Part shown: piece by piece, positions 12,901 to 23,219 of the stretch
Layout: each line of letters begins with the position of its first letter
Position numbering within the stretch: the first letter of the stretch is position 1
Assembly: GCA_958299035.1 (NCBI GenBank)
Contig: CATQJL010000223.1
Location: forward strand, 6,251,753-6,315,752
Direction of reading: 5' to 3'
Source: Cylicocyclus nassatus
Lineage: Eukaryota > Nematoda > Chromadorea > Rhabditida > Strongylidae
Length of the DNA: 64,000 nucleotides
The notes under the pieces: generated by a model
The model's input: the letters and a program-made list of their open reading frames with translations, nothing else
Told to the model about the DNA's origin: nothing
Databases searched by the model: none
Translations under genes and position numbers: made by a program

Positions 12901-13026
12901 GGCATGGACATCGCTGAACGCCATGCAACTTCAACTACGTCATCAACCAGACCAAGTCGCCATCGTCGCCCACCAGAACGTCTACAAATAGATCCTTTTT
13001 GTAAGATGTACCGTTGTTCATCTTAG
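9733..13026 (+). CDS. Pol polyprotein: protease, RT, RNase H, integrase
   Basis: The frame is open for 1097 codons and lies in the -1 frame relative to gag, overlapping its last 187 bases, so expression probably needs ribosomal frameshifting rather than its own ATG. Visible motifs are an aspartic protease LDTGAD (D73-T-G), reverse transcriptase LPFGV and YLDD (Y364-D367), and an RNase H acidic residue D513 in AADAS. Integrase shows H739/H742 with C772/C775 (H-X29-C-X2-C) and the catalytic triad D803, D857, E893 with DX35E spacing. All catalytic residues I can check are present. The product would copy the RNA and insert the cDNA. It ends just before the 3' LTR. Confidence 0.95.
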   Translation: MEEKGELFHMRRTAFQKRVPPIWQHWSEEATEDRCKTLWSQRTVKNVVAFDAESARTYLDVVVRGCSLKLQLDTGADITLISRRAWKRMGSPALESCVMPVKTADGTPMQIYGKFSTDFSVRDRVTGKMVHGKGTCYVTEGSNLLGLEWCIQLPAYKKLKDKYHCRKVTSEEEIRAEVVADLKKKYGEVFSSDLGKCTKSKAKLVLKSDAVPVFKKKRPVPYASAPELEAEIDRLVAEGVISPVEHSEWAAPVVAVKKKNGKIRLCADFSTGLNDALQLHQHPLPTAEEVFAKLNGGQLFTQLDLAEAYLQVEVAEASREMLTINTHKGLYRYNRLPFGVKSAPGIFQQIMDSMISGLDGVAAYLDDIIITGRSYEEHRQNLEALFKRIKDYGFHVRLEKCNFLMPEICYLGCIIDKNGRRPDPKKIEVIQQMPAPKNIADVRSFLGMINYYGSFVAEMRQLRAPLDALLKKEARFEWTKECQHAFERAKEVLASDLLLTHFDPKLQIVVAADASDYGIGAVILHKMPDGSEKAICHASRSLTAAEKNYGQIEKEGLALVFAVRKFHRYIYGRRFRLLTDHKPLLHIFGPKKMVPVYTANRLQRWKLILLAYDFDLEYQKTTEFGQADALSRLIPPRPFQTEDVVIAKIEEDVQAVQAAAVRALPVTRSKIEEESHKDENIREVIQMLQSGSWPSKPKGDIGNWRALGESLSVQNGCLYFGHRIVIPVSLRQEVLKQLHEGHPGMTRMKMLARGFAYWMGINKDIEDSVRRCRECQEAAKMPVKTVLHSWKMEEKPWNRIHIDYAGPLNGKMYLVVVDAYSKWPEVLEMSSSSTAATLKELRLLFARFGNPRVIVSDNGTQFTAKEFQDFCEEQGIKHMRSPPFHPQSNGQAERFVDIFKRTFQKIKEGGTAQKLAEFLQCYRRTPSTSTPGQLSPAELLLGRQMRTPLSLLDEDSKEEGKLANETMEKQFNSHHGARKKAYQPQEDVWVRDFRSGCEKWIPARVKKRYGKAVYDVLTEDNQLWRRHANQMRSGSSMDRRRDSSHTMRSEEDRLDNGMDIAERHATSTTSSTRPSRHRRPPERLQIDPFCKMYRCSS

Positions 13027-13034
13027 GAGGGAGG

Positions 13035-13251
13035 TGTTGTAGAGCCGTCCCTTATGTTGGAACTTGCTCGCTCACTATAGGCTAGGTCGATATGGTCTCT
13101 GTGGTTGCGGCGTACCCGCCGCACTTTGATATATTTTGTGTGTTGTTCCTGAGCTATTTCTAGTGAACCCTCGGCATGTACGCCAATAGGCAGAGGGGGA
13201 ACTCTTGTGTTTTTCTAATAAATCGTCAACGACTCAACGCGTTCTACTACA
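13035..13251 (+). repeat. 3' LTR of the Ty3/gypsy element
   Basis: 217 bp, same termini and sequence as the 5' LTR. It follows the pol stop codon after 8 bases (AGGAGGGAGG region), which would serve as the polypurine tract for plus-strand priming. Confidence 0.93.
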
Positions 13252-13256
13252 AAAAT

Positions 13257-13994
13257 AAAACAAGAAAAGCTAACGAAGTTTTCACACGGCCTATATACTT
13301 TGCACTATGCTTCTCCTAGCTCTTGTCCGTTTATGCTCCAGTTTCGTAGTCATGTCGTTATGCATGCGTTGTAAAAGAGGCAGTCAATCACTATTCAGTA
13401 GAAAAAGCTGGAATTTTAAAAAGTGATATGCGAATTGAGCGAGTTTTTGAACGTCGGTCGTGTAGGAACTTGATAGGAGTGTATATACCTGTAAACGTAT
13501 ATTTTCAATATTTCCTTTGTTTTTTCCTTGAAACGATTTTCAGATTGACATTCTGCCACCCTCGTGGCCCTGCTGCTTCTCACAGGGTATGCGATAATAT
13601 CCAAGACCGGTAAGTTAGACGGCGCGTGCAGAGCACTGCCGGAGAGACGGCAGAGATCATTTAGGAAACAGACGTTCTTATTACTAATTTCTATAAACCA
13701 GTAGAAGTGAGCAGAATCATAGATGCCGATGCGCATCATAGTTTTTTTGACTGTTTGCGGACAGCCCTATCGGCCAGCAGTCGTCCGTTATATCTGTCAA
13801 AAATTGTTTACCCATTCCCGTCAAACAATGTCATGAAGAAGACTTTTAGGCTTCGCTGGACACCTACGTACTACTGAGGAGCGCGAAGAAGAGTGTATGG
13901 GAAATAGTGGGTAGAGAACGAAGTAAGTGTACTTAGAGCTGTGTTTGTAATAAAATTAGAGCGTATTAATCAATATCACAAATTTTCTAGAGGC
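13257..13994. other. Unannotated non-coding stretch
   Basis: No exon, RNA gene or repeat end could be supported here. Confidence 0.4.
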
Positions 13995-14153
13995 GACTGC
14001 ATGACGAAGGCGCAGGAGCAGCATTAGTTAAGCGGCCGCGAACGCGGCGCGCCGTATCTTCACCGTAGTATCTAAATGCAGCGCCTCATGCGCCCTGTGG
14101 CTAATAAAGCCACATTTGCTCCCTATAAAATTGCGCCTTCGTTGTGTTACAGC
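13995..14153. repeat. GACGAAGGCGC-family MITE, copy 2
   Basis: Ends GACTGCATGACGAAGGCGCA and TTGCGCCTTCGTTGTGTTAC form an imperfect inverted repeat. The interior shares GCGCGCCGTATCTTCACCG and GGCTAATAAAGCC with the copies at 2637 and 31780. Confidence 0.65.
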
Positions 14154-14902
14154 GTATAACAATTTGTGATTAGACGATCTATAGGGCATTCGAAAAATCG
14201 TGACGATGGCGCGACCGCGCGCGACACGCACGCACCTTCATCTCTTGGTTTCTCTCTACTCGAATAGTTTTTCTGCTTACGTATGATACTACGCAGACAC
14301 TGGAAGTAACTAAGCTGGGCGTTGAGTTTATCCCTGTTTGTATGGGTGTTTTATGCCCCTGTATGCGCAAATACCGCAGTCAAACTCGTCGTCACGATTT
14401 TAAGAATGAACTATATAAAAGTGTGGGGGAGGGGAAGAGGAAAATGTATTTCAGAGGTTGATATCTCGCGAGAGAGTTATTTTATGGAATTACCCTCCTT
14501 TTACACATCGTAAATTTGAGATATCAGTTAATTTCCCTAAAATTTTTGCTAGTCGTAAAATTTCAAATTTAGAGTAGGCACCCTGCAATAGTGCCGAAAT
14601 GCTGTGCAGGACATTGAACATAATGATTGCATTCTTTAATTGCTACAAAGTTGCAGATATTCACAAGAACACCATTGAAGGATATGAAGAGCTGGAGACA
14701 GGCGCGGATTTCGCAAAGAATCAGCACAGCATTGTTCATCCGTTGCCAGCAGCAGACACGTCTGCAGCGTGCAGCATTTCGTGACTCATTGTTTGATTTC
14801 TTTTTTTATCGATAAAAAACCGTTAACCAGTTGACAACCAAACCTAGAAATCATCTGCATTGGTTTGGAGTAAAGTTCCAGCTGTGTTACAGCCTAAATA
14901 TA

Positions 14903-15045
14903 TCTTATATATAAAGCTGGATGTCTGTCTGTCGTATGTACGTACGTTCCAAATACAAATTTTTATTTCTGAATTGATCTGGACTAAACGTTGCACATAC
15001 ACTTCGGCGTATCGATCGATGTCGATTTCATCGATCTTTTGCGAA
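14903..15045 (+). repeat. Fragment of a TCTTATATATAAAGCTG-type element end
   Basis: The phrase TCTTATATATAAAGCTGGAT followed by GTCTGTCTGTC and a degenerate GGACTAAACGTTGCACATACACTTC matches the element terminus found inverted at 62290-62435 and again at 63946-64000. Only this terminal part is seen here, so it is a broken copy. Confidence 0.6.
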
Positions 15046-15103
15046 GCTTGAGCTAAGGGACTCGGAGGGGGGAGGTGAGGGCATGCTGATTACGAATAAA
15101 GTA

Positions 15104-15319
15104 TAGTCGAGTAGATTTTTCGTTTGATATGGTTTGCTTGCACAGAAGGTGAAATGCGGTGAAATTTGCGCGTGAATAAATAGCCACGCCAGTACTGCCG
15201 GCATTTGGCGCGCGCAATTGGCCGGCGTCGCAGTCGAAGCTATTTGTTCACGCGCAAGTTTCACTGCATTTCACCTTCTGTGCAAGCACACTATATCAAG
15301 CGGAAAATCTATTCGACTG
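15104..15319. repeat. TA-flanked palindromic MITE (CAGTCGAG family), copy 1
   Basis: An almost perfect 216 bp palindrome with ends TAGTCGAGTAGATTT and AAATCTATTCGACTG, flanked by TA (15102-15103 and 15320-15321). Inward, GCTTGCACAGAAGGTGAAATG pairs with its complement. The same family lies at 21984-22199 and, as a larger derivative, at 32619-33897. The TA duplication points to mobilisation by a Tc1/mariner transposase. Confidence 0.8.
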
Positions 15320-15321
15320 TA

Positions 15322-17915
15322 CTAGTTTTTATGTACCAGAAATATTCCTCCTTTATCCTAATGGACAAATTAACAGGAACAAGAACTACAACGAGTGTAA
15401 CTATGTACAATAACAGGGCTTTAACCCGATTTGCCCTCACAGCAGGATTCCCTAGGCTATCACTAACTAAGGGAGAGGTCCGCCTCTCTTCGATGGCTCG
15501 TCTAAACTCCCGAAACCGTACTCTTCGCGCTCTGACTGATCCCTCTGTCTAGCAGTATTTATACCCCGCTGAAAGGTCAAACAGCCTCTCTTTTCCCGCC
15601 ACCGAAGATCGGTAGGTGGGTGATCTGCGCCATCGAATATCCCTCCCCTTCGGGGAGCCGACGTCCTCGGCGGCTGCAAATGCTAAGCGTTGCGCCGGGA
15701 ACTCTCCTGCGGGAGGTGGTGCAGGAGGAACCAAAGCCCTTGCCGCCCGTATCCAAAGGGGAATGGGGAAGGCAGAGGAGGGTCCGCCCATCGCTCCGCC
15801 CACGGGATGCTCCCATTGTGTGTTGAGCAAGAATGGTGGATGGACTACCAGATATTGATCAAATCTGATGGATTAAGAGGTTAAACTATGAATTGGAACT
15901 TAAAAAATGGACAGTAAAGATTCTCAAACAGGTTTTCAGGTACCGGATGATAACAAAAATAGTATCATGTCATAAACCTAATATATAAATAGAGTAACCA
16001 TCTTTCTAAGAGTCAGTATATGGAACACCACTACCATTAAAATGTTTTTAATTTTTGTTCAGAATCAAAATGATGATACAAAGCCTAGAAAATGACCAGA
16101 AAAAAAGATTGATTCAAAGCAGGGGGACATAAGCCGAAAATGAAGTTTCAGAGTGGTTCTAATAATAACTTTAACAAAGAGACTAAGAAATTCTGGATAC
16201 TCAGATCCAAGAAGGACGTAAAATGCAAATGCAAGCATCTTATGCCTGAGAGGAGGCTCAGTAAAGCTTCACAGCTCAGATTTGAAGTGCGAACCAAACC
16301 TGGACAATTTTACCCCGCTGGCAGTTGTCGAGGCATAGGATTAGAGAAGTGGGACAATATCAAATGGGGCGAAACCAATGTAAACTACTATAACTGTTAT
16401 AACAGACAAGTTTTGGTGACTTTATCTGCTTTTTTCGACTTTTTGCCCGATTCTAATTTTGCAACTCGAAAATTTGATGGATAATTTGGCATCTACTTTC
16501 GCAAGTTCACCTTTTTGTAACAATTTTGCAACTCGAAACTTTCTGATGAATAATTTGTCATCTACTTTCGCAAGTTCACCTCTTGAAACACGACTTTTCA
16601 ACGGCTTTTTCGCGAATTTTTCTCACCCTTCCCCTCCCCTCCCCCCCCCCCCCCCCAAGTAAAATACTTTGGACTTAACAAAGAATAAAGTCTTCATTTG
16701 AATTTGACTTTCTTGGCTCATCAGACGACTTGCTTGATCCTGCAAAGGTCAAATAATCGGCTATCGATTGGCTCAAATGCAACTAACGCAGTGACTATCG
16801 TAAAAGGTTGAGAAAATTAGCTCAGGAGAATAAAATGCAATATAGAGTAAGTTTTTTGCGAAGCCATTTATAGGAAGGAGTTCATGAAAAATTCCGAAGC
16901 TTTTATCCCTCTAGAAAATTTTTCATCAATTCCAATCTTTAAAATGATGAACTGCATGGATGTGAATTCATACAAAAGTCCATTTAAAAGATTCGCCTTT
17001 CAAAACTGGTCACAAATTTGTTTTCCCCTTCTCTGTATCTCCACTCCAAGTCTTTTGAACTAGACTTTTCCTTCCGCGAATTCCTGAGCAAAAAAGGCAA
17101 AACCCAGGCTCAGCGCGGGGGCGGAGCTTGGAGGGTTGCCAGATTCTTCTTGGCACGCAGCCGCTCCTCCCCTTTTCCTCTTGGATACAGGGGTCAAGAG
17201 CTCTGGTTCCTCCTGCACCGCCGCCCTCCTGCGTATGACGTTGTGGAGATATCGCGCATATCCGCCCCTGAAATGCGTATTGTATACCTGAAAACATTTG
17301 TCGGACCCTATTTCTATCTCACCCCATTATTCTTGAGTAGGCCAACGCGAAAAGCTGGTTTGATTTTGCCTAACTTTTCAGTATTGACAGGGGATCATAG
17401 GTGCGATAGGGGGAGCAGGGCTCTCCCTAGGTCAAGGGGGTCTCGGCTGTTTCCGACCTTCCAAGTTGAAGGGGGTATGTGAGCCTGGGGGTTGGGGGAG
17501 GAAGAGAGAAAAGGTAAAAAAGCGTGGTATGAAGAGCTCTAATTTGTACCTTATTTAGGTACAAATTGAAAAAAAATTTAGAATTAAAAAAAATAATAAA
17601 TCAAAAAATTGACTTTATGAAGATCTGTGCTCCTAATTCATTGCATCAACAAAAAACGAAAGCAATAATTTTTATCCCAAAACATGTACAAGTTAGGAAC
17701 AACTTACAGTTCCTGCACGTCATCATCAACAATATTACTATCGCTAACGTGAGAGACAACAAGTTCGCTGCCTGAAAGATCTTCTTCTTTCTTCAAAAGA
17801 TCATCGGAGTAGAAGTAGAATTGCGTCAAAAAGCGTTCCGAGTCGAAAATAGATTTGAAACGTTCTTTTTCTTCTAAGCACTTTTGTGTTTTTTTCGTGG
17901 CCCTCTGGTAGCACC
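15322..17915. other. Repeat-derived stretch with inverted segments and a local tandem repeat
   Basis: The segment around 15710-15765 (GGTGCAGGAGGAACC) reappears inverted at about 17190-17220, suggesting a foldback element of about 1.6-2 kb. Near 16455-16600 a unit of about 75 bases (TTTTGCAACTCGAAA ... CTACTTTCGCAAGTTCACCT) is present twice in tandem. A C-rich homopolymer run sits at 16635-16657. I see no supportable gene. Confidence 0.4.
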
Positions 17916-17922
17916 AGGAAGT

Positions 17923-18058
17923 GGGTACAGGAACGAACGCCTCAATTAGGCATCGCCTCCGCGGGCTGCTGGTCCTTTCGTCCTACTGTTGTGTATCGTG
18001 TTGGGACCAGTGGTCCGCGGAGGCGGTGCCTAATTGAGGTGTTCGTTCCTCCACCCCC
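17923..18058. repeat. Palindromic MITE with 7 bp target duplication, copy 1
   Basis: A 136 bp palindrome: GGAACGAACGCCTCAATTAG pairs with its complement near 18035-18052 and CTCCGCGG pairs internally. The 7 bp repeat AGGAAGT flanks it (17916-17922 and 18059-18065). The same family sits at 26291-26427, and an older relative at about 26090-26215 and 49885-50010. The 7-8 bp duplication would fit the hAT group; that assignment is inference. Confidence 0.75.
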
Positions 18059-18209
18059 AGGAAGTCAGCAGATAGGTGACCAATTTCTTCATACCATCAT
18101 TTAGGATATTTTAAAAAGTCATACGATGACAGCCTGTCTAGACCACTTATAGCAATTCTTTAAATGAAGTTTTTAGATAACCATTTAGTAGAAGGTTGAC
18201 AAATCTTAA

Positions 18210-18657
18210 AGGCAGCGTCCGGGCAAGATCCATCCACCCAGGTTAGCACATAGTTGTAAAGAGGGGCCCATGAGTATTCGATCTGCGTTGGTCCGAATCT
18301 TTGAAGTGGCCTCTAAAAGGAGATACGGGCCTGTGATACGTATCACAAACTGTCTCTTCGTATCACAAACCACCGCTGAGGACGAGTGTTCACGCAGGTG
18401 TGCGGTTGCATTGCAGTTGCATTGCAGTTGCACTGCATACTGCACTGCAACAGCATCCGTGCAGTTGCAGCTCCTCTCGCTGGCATGCGATGGGGACGAG
18501 CAATCCGAAACTCGTCCGCTTCTTGAAGAGAGGGCCCCCAAGAATCGGGTTTTCTGGGGGTGTTGAACAATTTGGACTTTACAACTGTATTCAGGGCCAC
18601 GGGAAGGCCCCAGAATGGCAGAAACATGAGAGGCGAAATTTTGCCCGGACGCTGCCT
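18210..18657. repeat. TTAA-flanked foldback element, copy 2
   Basis: Ends AGGCAGCGTCCGGGCAA and complement, with TTAA on both sides (18206-18209 and 18658-18661). It is 448 bp, the same length as the copy at 14-461, but the interior differs. The middle contains reiterated CATTGCAGTTG / CACTGCA short repeats. Confidence 0.8.
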
Positions 18658-18671
18658 TTAAGTAATTGCTT

Positions 18672-19430
18672 ACAAGGAGAGGATACTTAGTCGAAAGCAG
18701 CAATTCAGATGAGACATATATCATCGTGACGTACTCGGGGCGCTGATTTCAAATCTGGCAAAAATTAGCTAGCGCCTTTGGATAACGAGTTACAGTCGCT
18801 TCATTTCATATGATCATGTGTGCCACTGCACACACAGTCCATTTTGGCGTCCTCATCCTGGATTTGCAATCGCAAAAACGCGAGAGACTTACCGATTGTT
18901 ATCGATTACGTCAATTTGAGGTGACTAGTAACTAAAAAGGAAAGAAAATGCTAAGAACACCTTGGAAACACTTACCTGAAGGCTTGTTTCTCCCATGAAT
19001 CCAGGATGGGGACGCCAAAGGTGAGCTGTGTGTACAATGACACGTATGATCACATGAAATGAAGCAACTGTATGGTTGTTTTTGTGGAGAAAATTTGAAG
19101 TCGAAGGGAAGATTTAAATTATACGCAGAAGTTCCAGTTGGGCTCGAATGGGGGAGTGATGTCTATCAGATTACTCTGCGCAAAGAAAAATGTCTGCCTG
19201 CTATAACACTTGAAACGAGTCTATCTGCGAAATATACATGTTGTAACAATCAATTTTATTTTCTTTACCACTCAGTTTTTGGGTCTTGAAACGGCCATAG
19301 TTCCCCACCCAGAGGCGCTCCGCAGATAAGGAGGAGAGATTTGAAATCAGCGCTCCGAGCAGGTTACGATGATATATGTCTCATCTGGATTGGTGCTTTC
19401 GACTAAGTATTCTCTCCTTTTGAGATGCTC
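18672..19430. repeat. Foldback element with ~100 bp arms
   Basis: The left arm 18672-18770 (AGAGGATACTTAGTCGAAAG ... GCGCTGATTTCAAATC) is the complement of the right arm 19330-19430. The inner region again folds: CCTCATCCTGGATT pairs with AATCCAGGATGGGGACG near 19000. No coding potential. It abuts the TTAA element. Confidence 0.65.
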
Positions 19431-19445
19431 CCCCGTTGTACGAGT

Positions 19446-20200
19446 TCAGCGTTGCGTTCTGATAACAGAGTAGATAGAAAATCCCCTCTCTACCTCTGCC
19501 GTGCTGGTCGGAATGGGAACTAGCTTTGCTAGTAAACCCATCAGATTTCTGCGGTAAGTAATGGGGAAAGAGCCAGATCGCATATGCTTTCGCAACACGG
19601 GAAGGAAATATTGCATACTTTTTTGGGCCTTGTCGAACTCTGGCTTCACCTCCTCTGGCATACGTCTTGTTAGCTGACGAGAAAGCTGCTCAACTTCTTC
19701 TTCAACAGCATCTGCGGAATAGCCGAAAAAAGTAGATACTATGCTGCGCGTTGGTTTCTTTTTCAATATCTTAGGTCATAATGTCACAAGGCGAGACACT
19801 TCCAGCAGCATAAAGCACAGAGTTAAGTTGCTCCATTCGGGATCTAAGGGCAGTAGCTATGCTTTGTACTAACACCTTCCTTTTGTTCATATCCATGTTC
19901 GTGAATTTAGCAGCCTTGAAATCTTCAGCAACCTGAAATCAGCAATGGACTTCTTGGACATTTCCTCATTGAAACTAGGCAATCTACTTGGATTTCTGAT
20001 GTACGGAATAGAGAGTTTCGCTCAGTTGTCAACTGTATTAATGTCGACAACATTTTCGTCGGCGTAAGATTCTCCTTCTGCCTCGCTGTTGAACTGGAAC
20101 ACATGCGAGTCATCTGCGATTTTGTAAGTATTCTGCCTGCCGTTTCTTCTTCAAACTGCCAACCTTTCCAAAACATTGAAGGATATTTCAATAACATGTT
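19446..20200 (-). pseudogene. Decayed hAT-type transposase, C-terminal part
   Basis: The 106-residue minus-strand frame 19446-19766 ends in LLAKLVPIPTSTAEVERGFS, the signature of the hAT family C-terminal dimerisation domain (LVPIPTSTAEVERGFS). Directly upstream (about 19772-19930) another frame reads KRKVLVQSIATALRSRMEQL, consistent with the preceding helical part, but it stops (taa) before joining the downstream frame. Frame breaks and lack of the N-terminal zinc finger and catalytic region make this a pseudogene fragment. It could also be a remnant of a ZBED-like host gene. Confidence 0.7.
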
Positions 20201-20499
20201 GTTCTTCTGAATGCCTTAAAGTTTTTGATTCATCGAAAGCAACCACTACAATTAGGTGAATCTAGAGCGTTTTCACGAAAGTGACCTTCTTCAGCACTAG
20301 GTTTACAGGGTATAGGTCCCAGGAATGGGCGGGTTTTTGTGTGAAGGTGTGGAAATTCACCAATCTCCCATAGTTTTTGAGTATGTGCTGATAATAATGG
20401 CATAATTGTCAATCAAAAACGCATTTTTTGCTAAAAAAAACATAAACATATGACAACGATAAGCACGCTCAAATAGACGCGTTCGGTCGCGTTCCCGTT

Positions 20500-21240
20500 A
20501 ATGCTGATAACGATGTCAATCCACAGTACATTTTTTATTATTAGCTTGCTCCACCTCGTTCTTACAATGTGTTGGCTTTTATGGGTCACCGGAGCAGTAG
20601 ACTGTCGACTTTTTTCTAGGTCTTCTGTGCCGCGAGATATGAGGGATTTTATGTACTTCAAAAATCAACTGATTTTGTGTCCTCACTTTCTGCTCTCCAA
20701 ATGAATGCTACGAGAAAGTCGACGGTCTACGTTTGTTAATGAAGACTTGCTCTTTAACACAGATAAATAATCAGCAGTGATTAGGTCTTCCTTTGGCAGA
20801 AATCTGGTGTTGAGAATGGACATGTTTTCAGGTAAAATGCGGTGTACCTCTCGGTAAAGGGGGGGGGGGCTAGAAAGAAGTCGACAGTCTAGGTCGAATC
20901 CCCTTTTCCTGAGCTTTCGAATGGTATATAGGTTGCTGGGCGAATAAACTTTCCAGTTTTCAATTTGGGGTGGAGATATTTACTATTAGCTTGCTCCACT
21001 CAGCTCGACCATTGTATAGGCTTTTATCGGTCACCGGAGCAAATGATTTTTAGAGCCGGGAAGCAAAAAAGCCCTGACGTGCTTTATACCATTCGAAAGC
21101 TGAGATCATGAAGAATCGACGTAGACCGTCGACTTTTTTCTAGGTCTTCTGTGCCGCAAGATATGAGGGATTTTATAAACTTCAAAAAACTGATTCTGTG
21201 TCCTCACTTACCTTCGCAATATACCCAAAAGAGTTGTAGC
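20500..21240. repeat. Diverged tandem duplication within the left arm
   Basis: Two direct copies of a unit reading TTAGCTTGCTCCAC ... GGTCACCGGAGCA ... TTTTTTCTAGGTCTTCTGTG ... ATATGAGGGATTTTAT lie at about 20535-20690 and 20983-21210. The right arm has both copies inverted (about 54650-55320). No coding content is recognised. Confidence 0.6.
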
Positions 21241-21983
21241 TTTGAACAAAGAAGTGTTGATTATATTACTAAAATAAATGATTGATTTTCATGGAACTGT
21301 AACGCTCAGGGACGTATTTATGAATGCTCAAAAAGAGTTTGTGCTTTTGTAGATGCTTTTTTTTGTAAATAAATAATATGCATAAACATATACCTCTTTT
21401 GTAAATATATGGGTGTACTTGTTGTTTGAGGTACTTAGTCTGCAAAACCTTTCAATAAAGATTTTTAGGGAGTCATCCGGAGTTTGGCCTCAAAGTGAAG
21501 GGGGTAAGATCCATCACTCCCCCTATCGCAACTATGCAGGGGATGGTATATGACACGCGGTGGAGTTTCCACAAGGATATACATCATTCCCAAGGGTCTT
21601 TGAGCGCTGAATTCAGAACAGTCTTTCATATCTGCTCATCGGTTTTATGAACAAAGTTAGAGACATTTTTCCTCCTCGAATTTGCATGGTCAGGTGCTGT
21701 GGAAAAAACCTAAATTCGTAATAAATGCGAGTTTGCTCCAAAATTACATGCTTAAATGTCTGTGATTTGTTTATTTTGGAAAATCTGTGGGAATAGTTTT
21801 GGAGCTACTCTGCCGCCTTCGTCCAATAAGCAACTAAAACCAGTGTCACTTGAGGCCAGACAAATGCCTATAACTTTGTCCAGTAAACCGATAAGCAGTT
21901 ATGGAAGGTTGTTTTGAAGGCAGCGTTCAAAGACCTTTCGATTGATGTACATCTCATAGGGAAACTCCACTGCGAGTCATATA

Positions 21984-22199
21984 CAGTCGAGTAGATTTAG
22001 CGGTAAATATAGTGTGCTTGCACAGAAGGTGAAATGCGGTAAAATTGGCGCGTGAAGAAATAGCTTCGACTGTGACGCCGGCCAATTGCGCGCGCAAAAT
22101 ACCCGCAGTACTGGCGTGGCTGCTTGTTCACGCGCAAGTTTCACCGCATTTCACCTTCTGTGCAAGCACACTATAATTACCGCTAAATCTACTCGACTG
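21984..22199. repeat. TA-flanked palindromic MITE, copy 2, left arm only
   Basis: A 216 bp palindrome with ends CAGTCGAGTAGATTTAGCGG and complement, TA-flanked (21982-21983 and 22200-22201). The matching place in the right arm reads GAAGGTATATGACTC at 53871-53884 with a single TA at 53876-53877, a clean empty site. Confidence 0.88.
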
Positions 22200-22618
22200 T
22201 ACCTTCTTTGTTGAGTCAATCACCGACCACACTTTCGACTTCGTTTTCCACAGAACAATCTTCTTGAACGATATCGGCAACCACATGGATAAAATCTGTG
22301 TTCCTTCATCCAGGTACTTTCTGCATATCCAGAATGTCTCTGTCATATCCTCATCTTCCCTTCTTGGGTTCAACCATACTAGGTCCACACACGACAGTTC
22401 TTCAAGTCATCAGTCTTTGAGTTGACTGACTGATACTACCACTTGGTCAATATTCCGCACTTTAGTTCCCTCAGGTGCTGCTGCACACCTTGGTGCTATA
22501 AACGCAACAGGACTTTTTTCTCAAAACTTTATCCATCCGCTATGCCCGTCCTCTCGATCTTGACTATTTGCTGTGCCTCTTCGCACATTCTCCTGAGATC
22601 ATGGCTTCTGAATGAGCC

Positions 22619-22663
22619 CTGGTTCTTGATGCCCTTCCCACATGGAAGGGCATCAAGAACCAG
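22619..22663. other. Perfect 20 bp-stem hairpin, left arm
   Basis: CTGGTTCTTGATGCCCTTCC is followed by the loop CACAT and the exact complement. The same hairpin, inverted and with a complementary loop, is at 53420-53464. The stem is perfectly kept in both arms although flanking bases vary. Function unknown; a terminator-like or small-RNA precursor role is only a possibility. Confidence 0.7.
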
Positions 22664-23219
22664 AGCTGGACCTCCTCCACTTGACTTCCTCTGATCAGAT
22701 TGTGTGTCTGCCTTCTACTTCGACACTTCGACACAATTATTATTTCTCAGCACTCTCGGATCTGCCCTTCATCTTAAAAGCTGTAGATCTGTTTACAGCC
22801 AAAATCGCTGAATCTTCGCTTTTACTGAAGCTGCGTTTGTCTGTAAGAAGATATTATCTCCTCCTTTGCTTTTGCTTTTCTCCTTTATCCCTGAGTGAAT
22901 GTTCTCCTCTGTCTTCCTGCAGTTCCTCATCAAATGTCTATGTCGACCATACTGGTAGCACCTCCTTCCCTTCCTTGACCATACTTTGCTACAAAGATCG
23001 CCCGGCGGATCGCATGTTTTCCTCTTGTCCTCATTCTTCGTTCTTTTAGCTATGCCTGCACACCAACTTGCTCTGTCTTATATCTTCTCTAAGATTATCA
23101 TCCTTGCAGGGAACGACCTTCTTTGAATCGGAAAGACTTTGAGTCTGGGTCGATAGGCTGGGGAGCATCATATCTCTTTCCCAGGAGTGGTTTAGATTTG
23201 TTCACCCCCGTGGGGGTGT

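Larger units (their letters stand above)
8258..13251 (+). mobile_element. Complete Ty3/gypsy-type LTR retrotransposon
   Basis: It comprises two 217 bp LTRs, a gag frame, and a pol frame with protease, reverse transcriptase, RNase H and integrase in that order. This order (integrase after RNase H) defines the Ty3/gypsy group. The 5 bp direct repeat AAAAT flanks it (8253-8257 and 13252-13256), showing integrase-mediated insertion. No env-like frame or chromodomain is visible after integrase. Both frames are open and the LTRs are identical by eye, so the insertion is recent. Confidence 0.95.

Noticed and set aside
16635..16657. C-run here and G-runs at 20863, 35961 and 59797 as quadruplex signals
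   Set aside because: Single homopolymers, likely slippage or sequencing-length noise, with no four-tract arrangement.
18380..18480. CTGCAGTTGCA-type reiterations as a regulatory array
   Set aside because: Short imperfect repeats in the centre of a palindromic transposon; no further support.
22443..23049. Serine/leucine-rich open frame on the plus strand, also in the right arm
   Set aside because: Low-complexity, interrupted by the hairpin, antisense to the U2 downstream region, and without splice or domain evidence.
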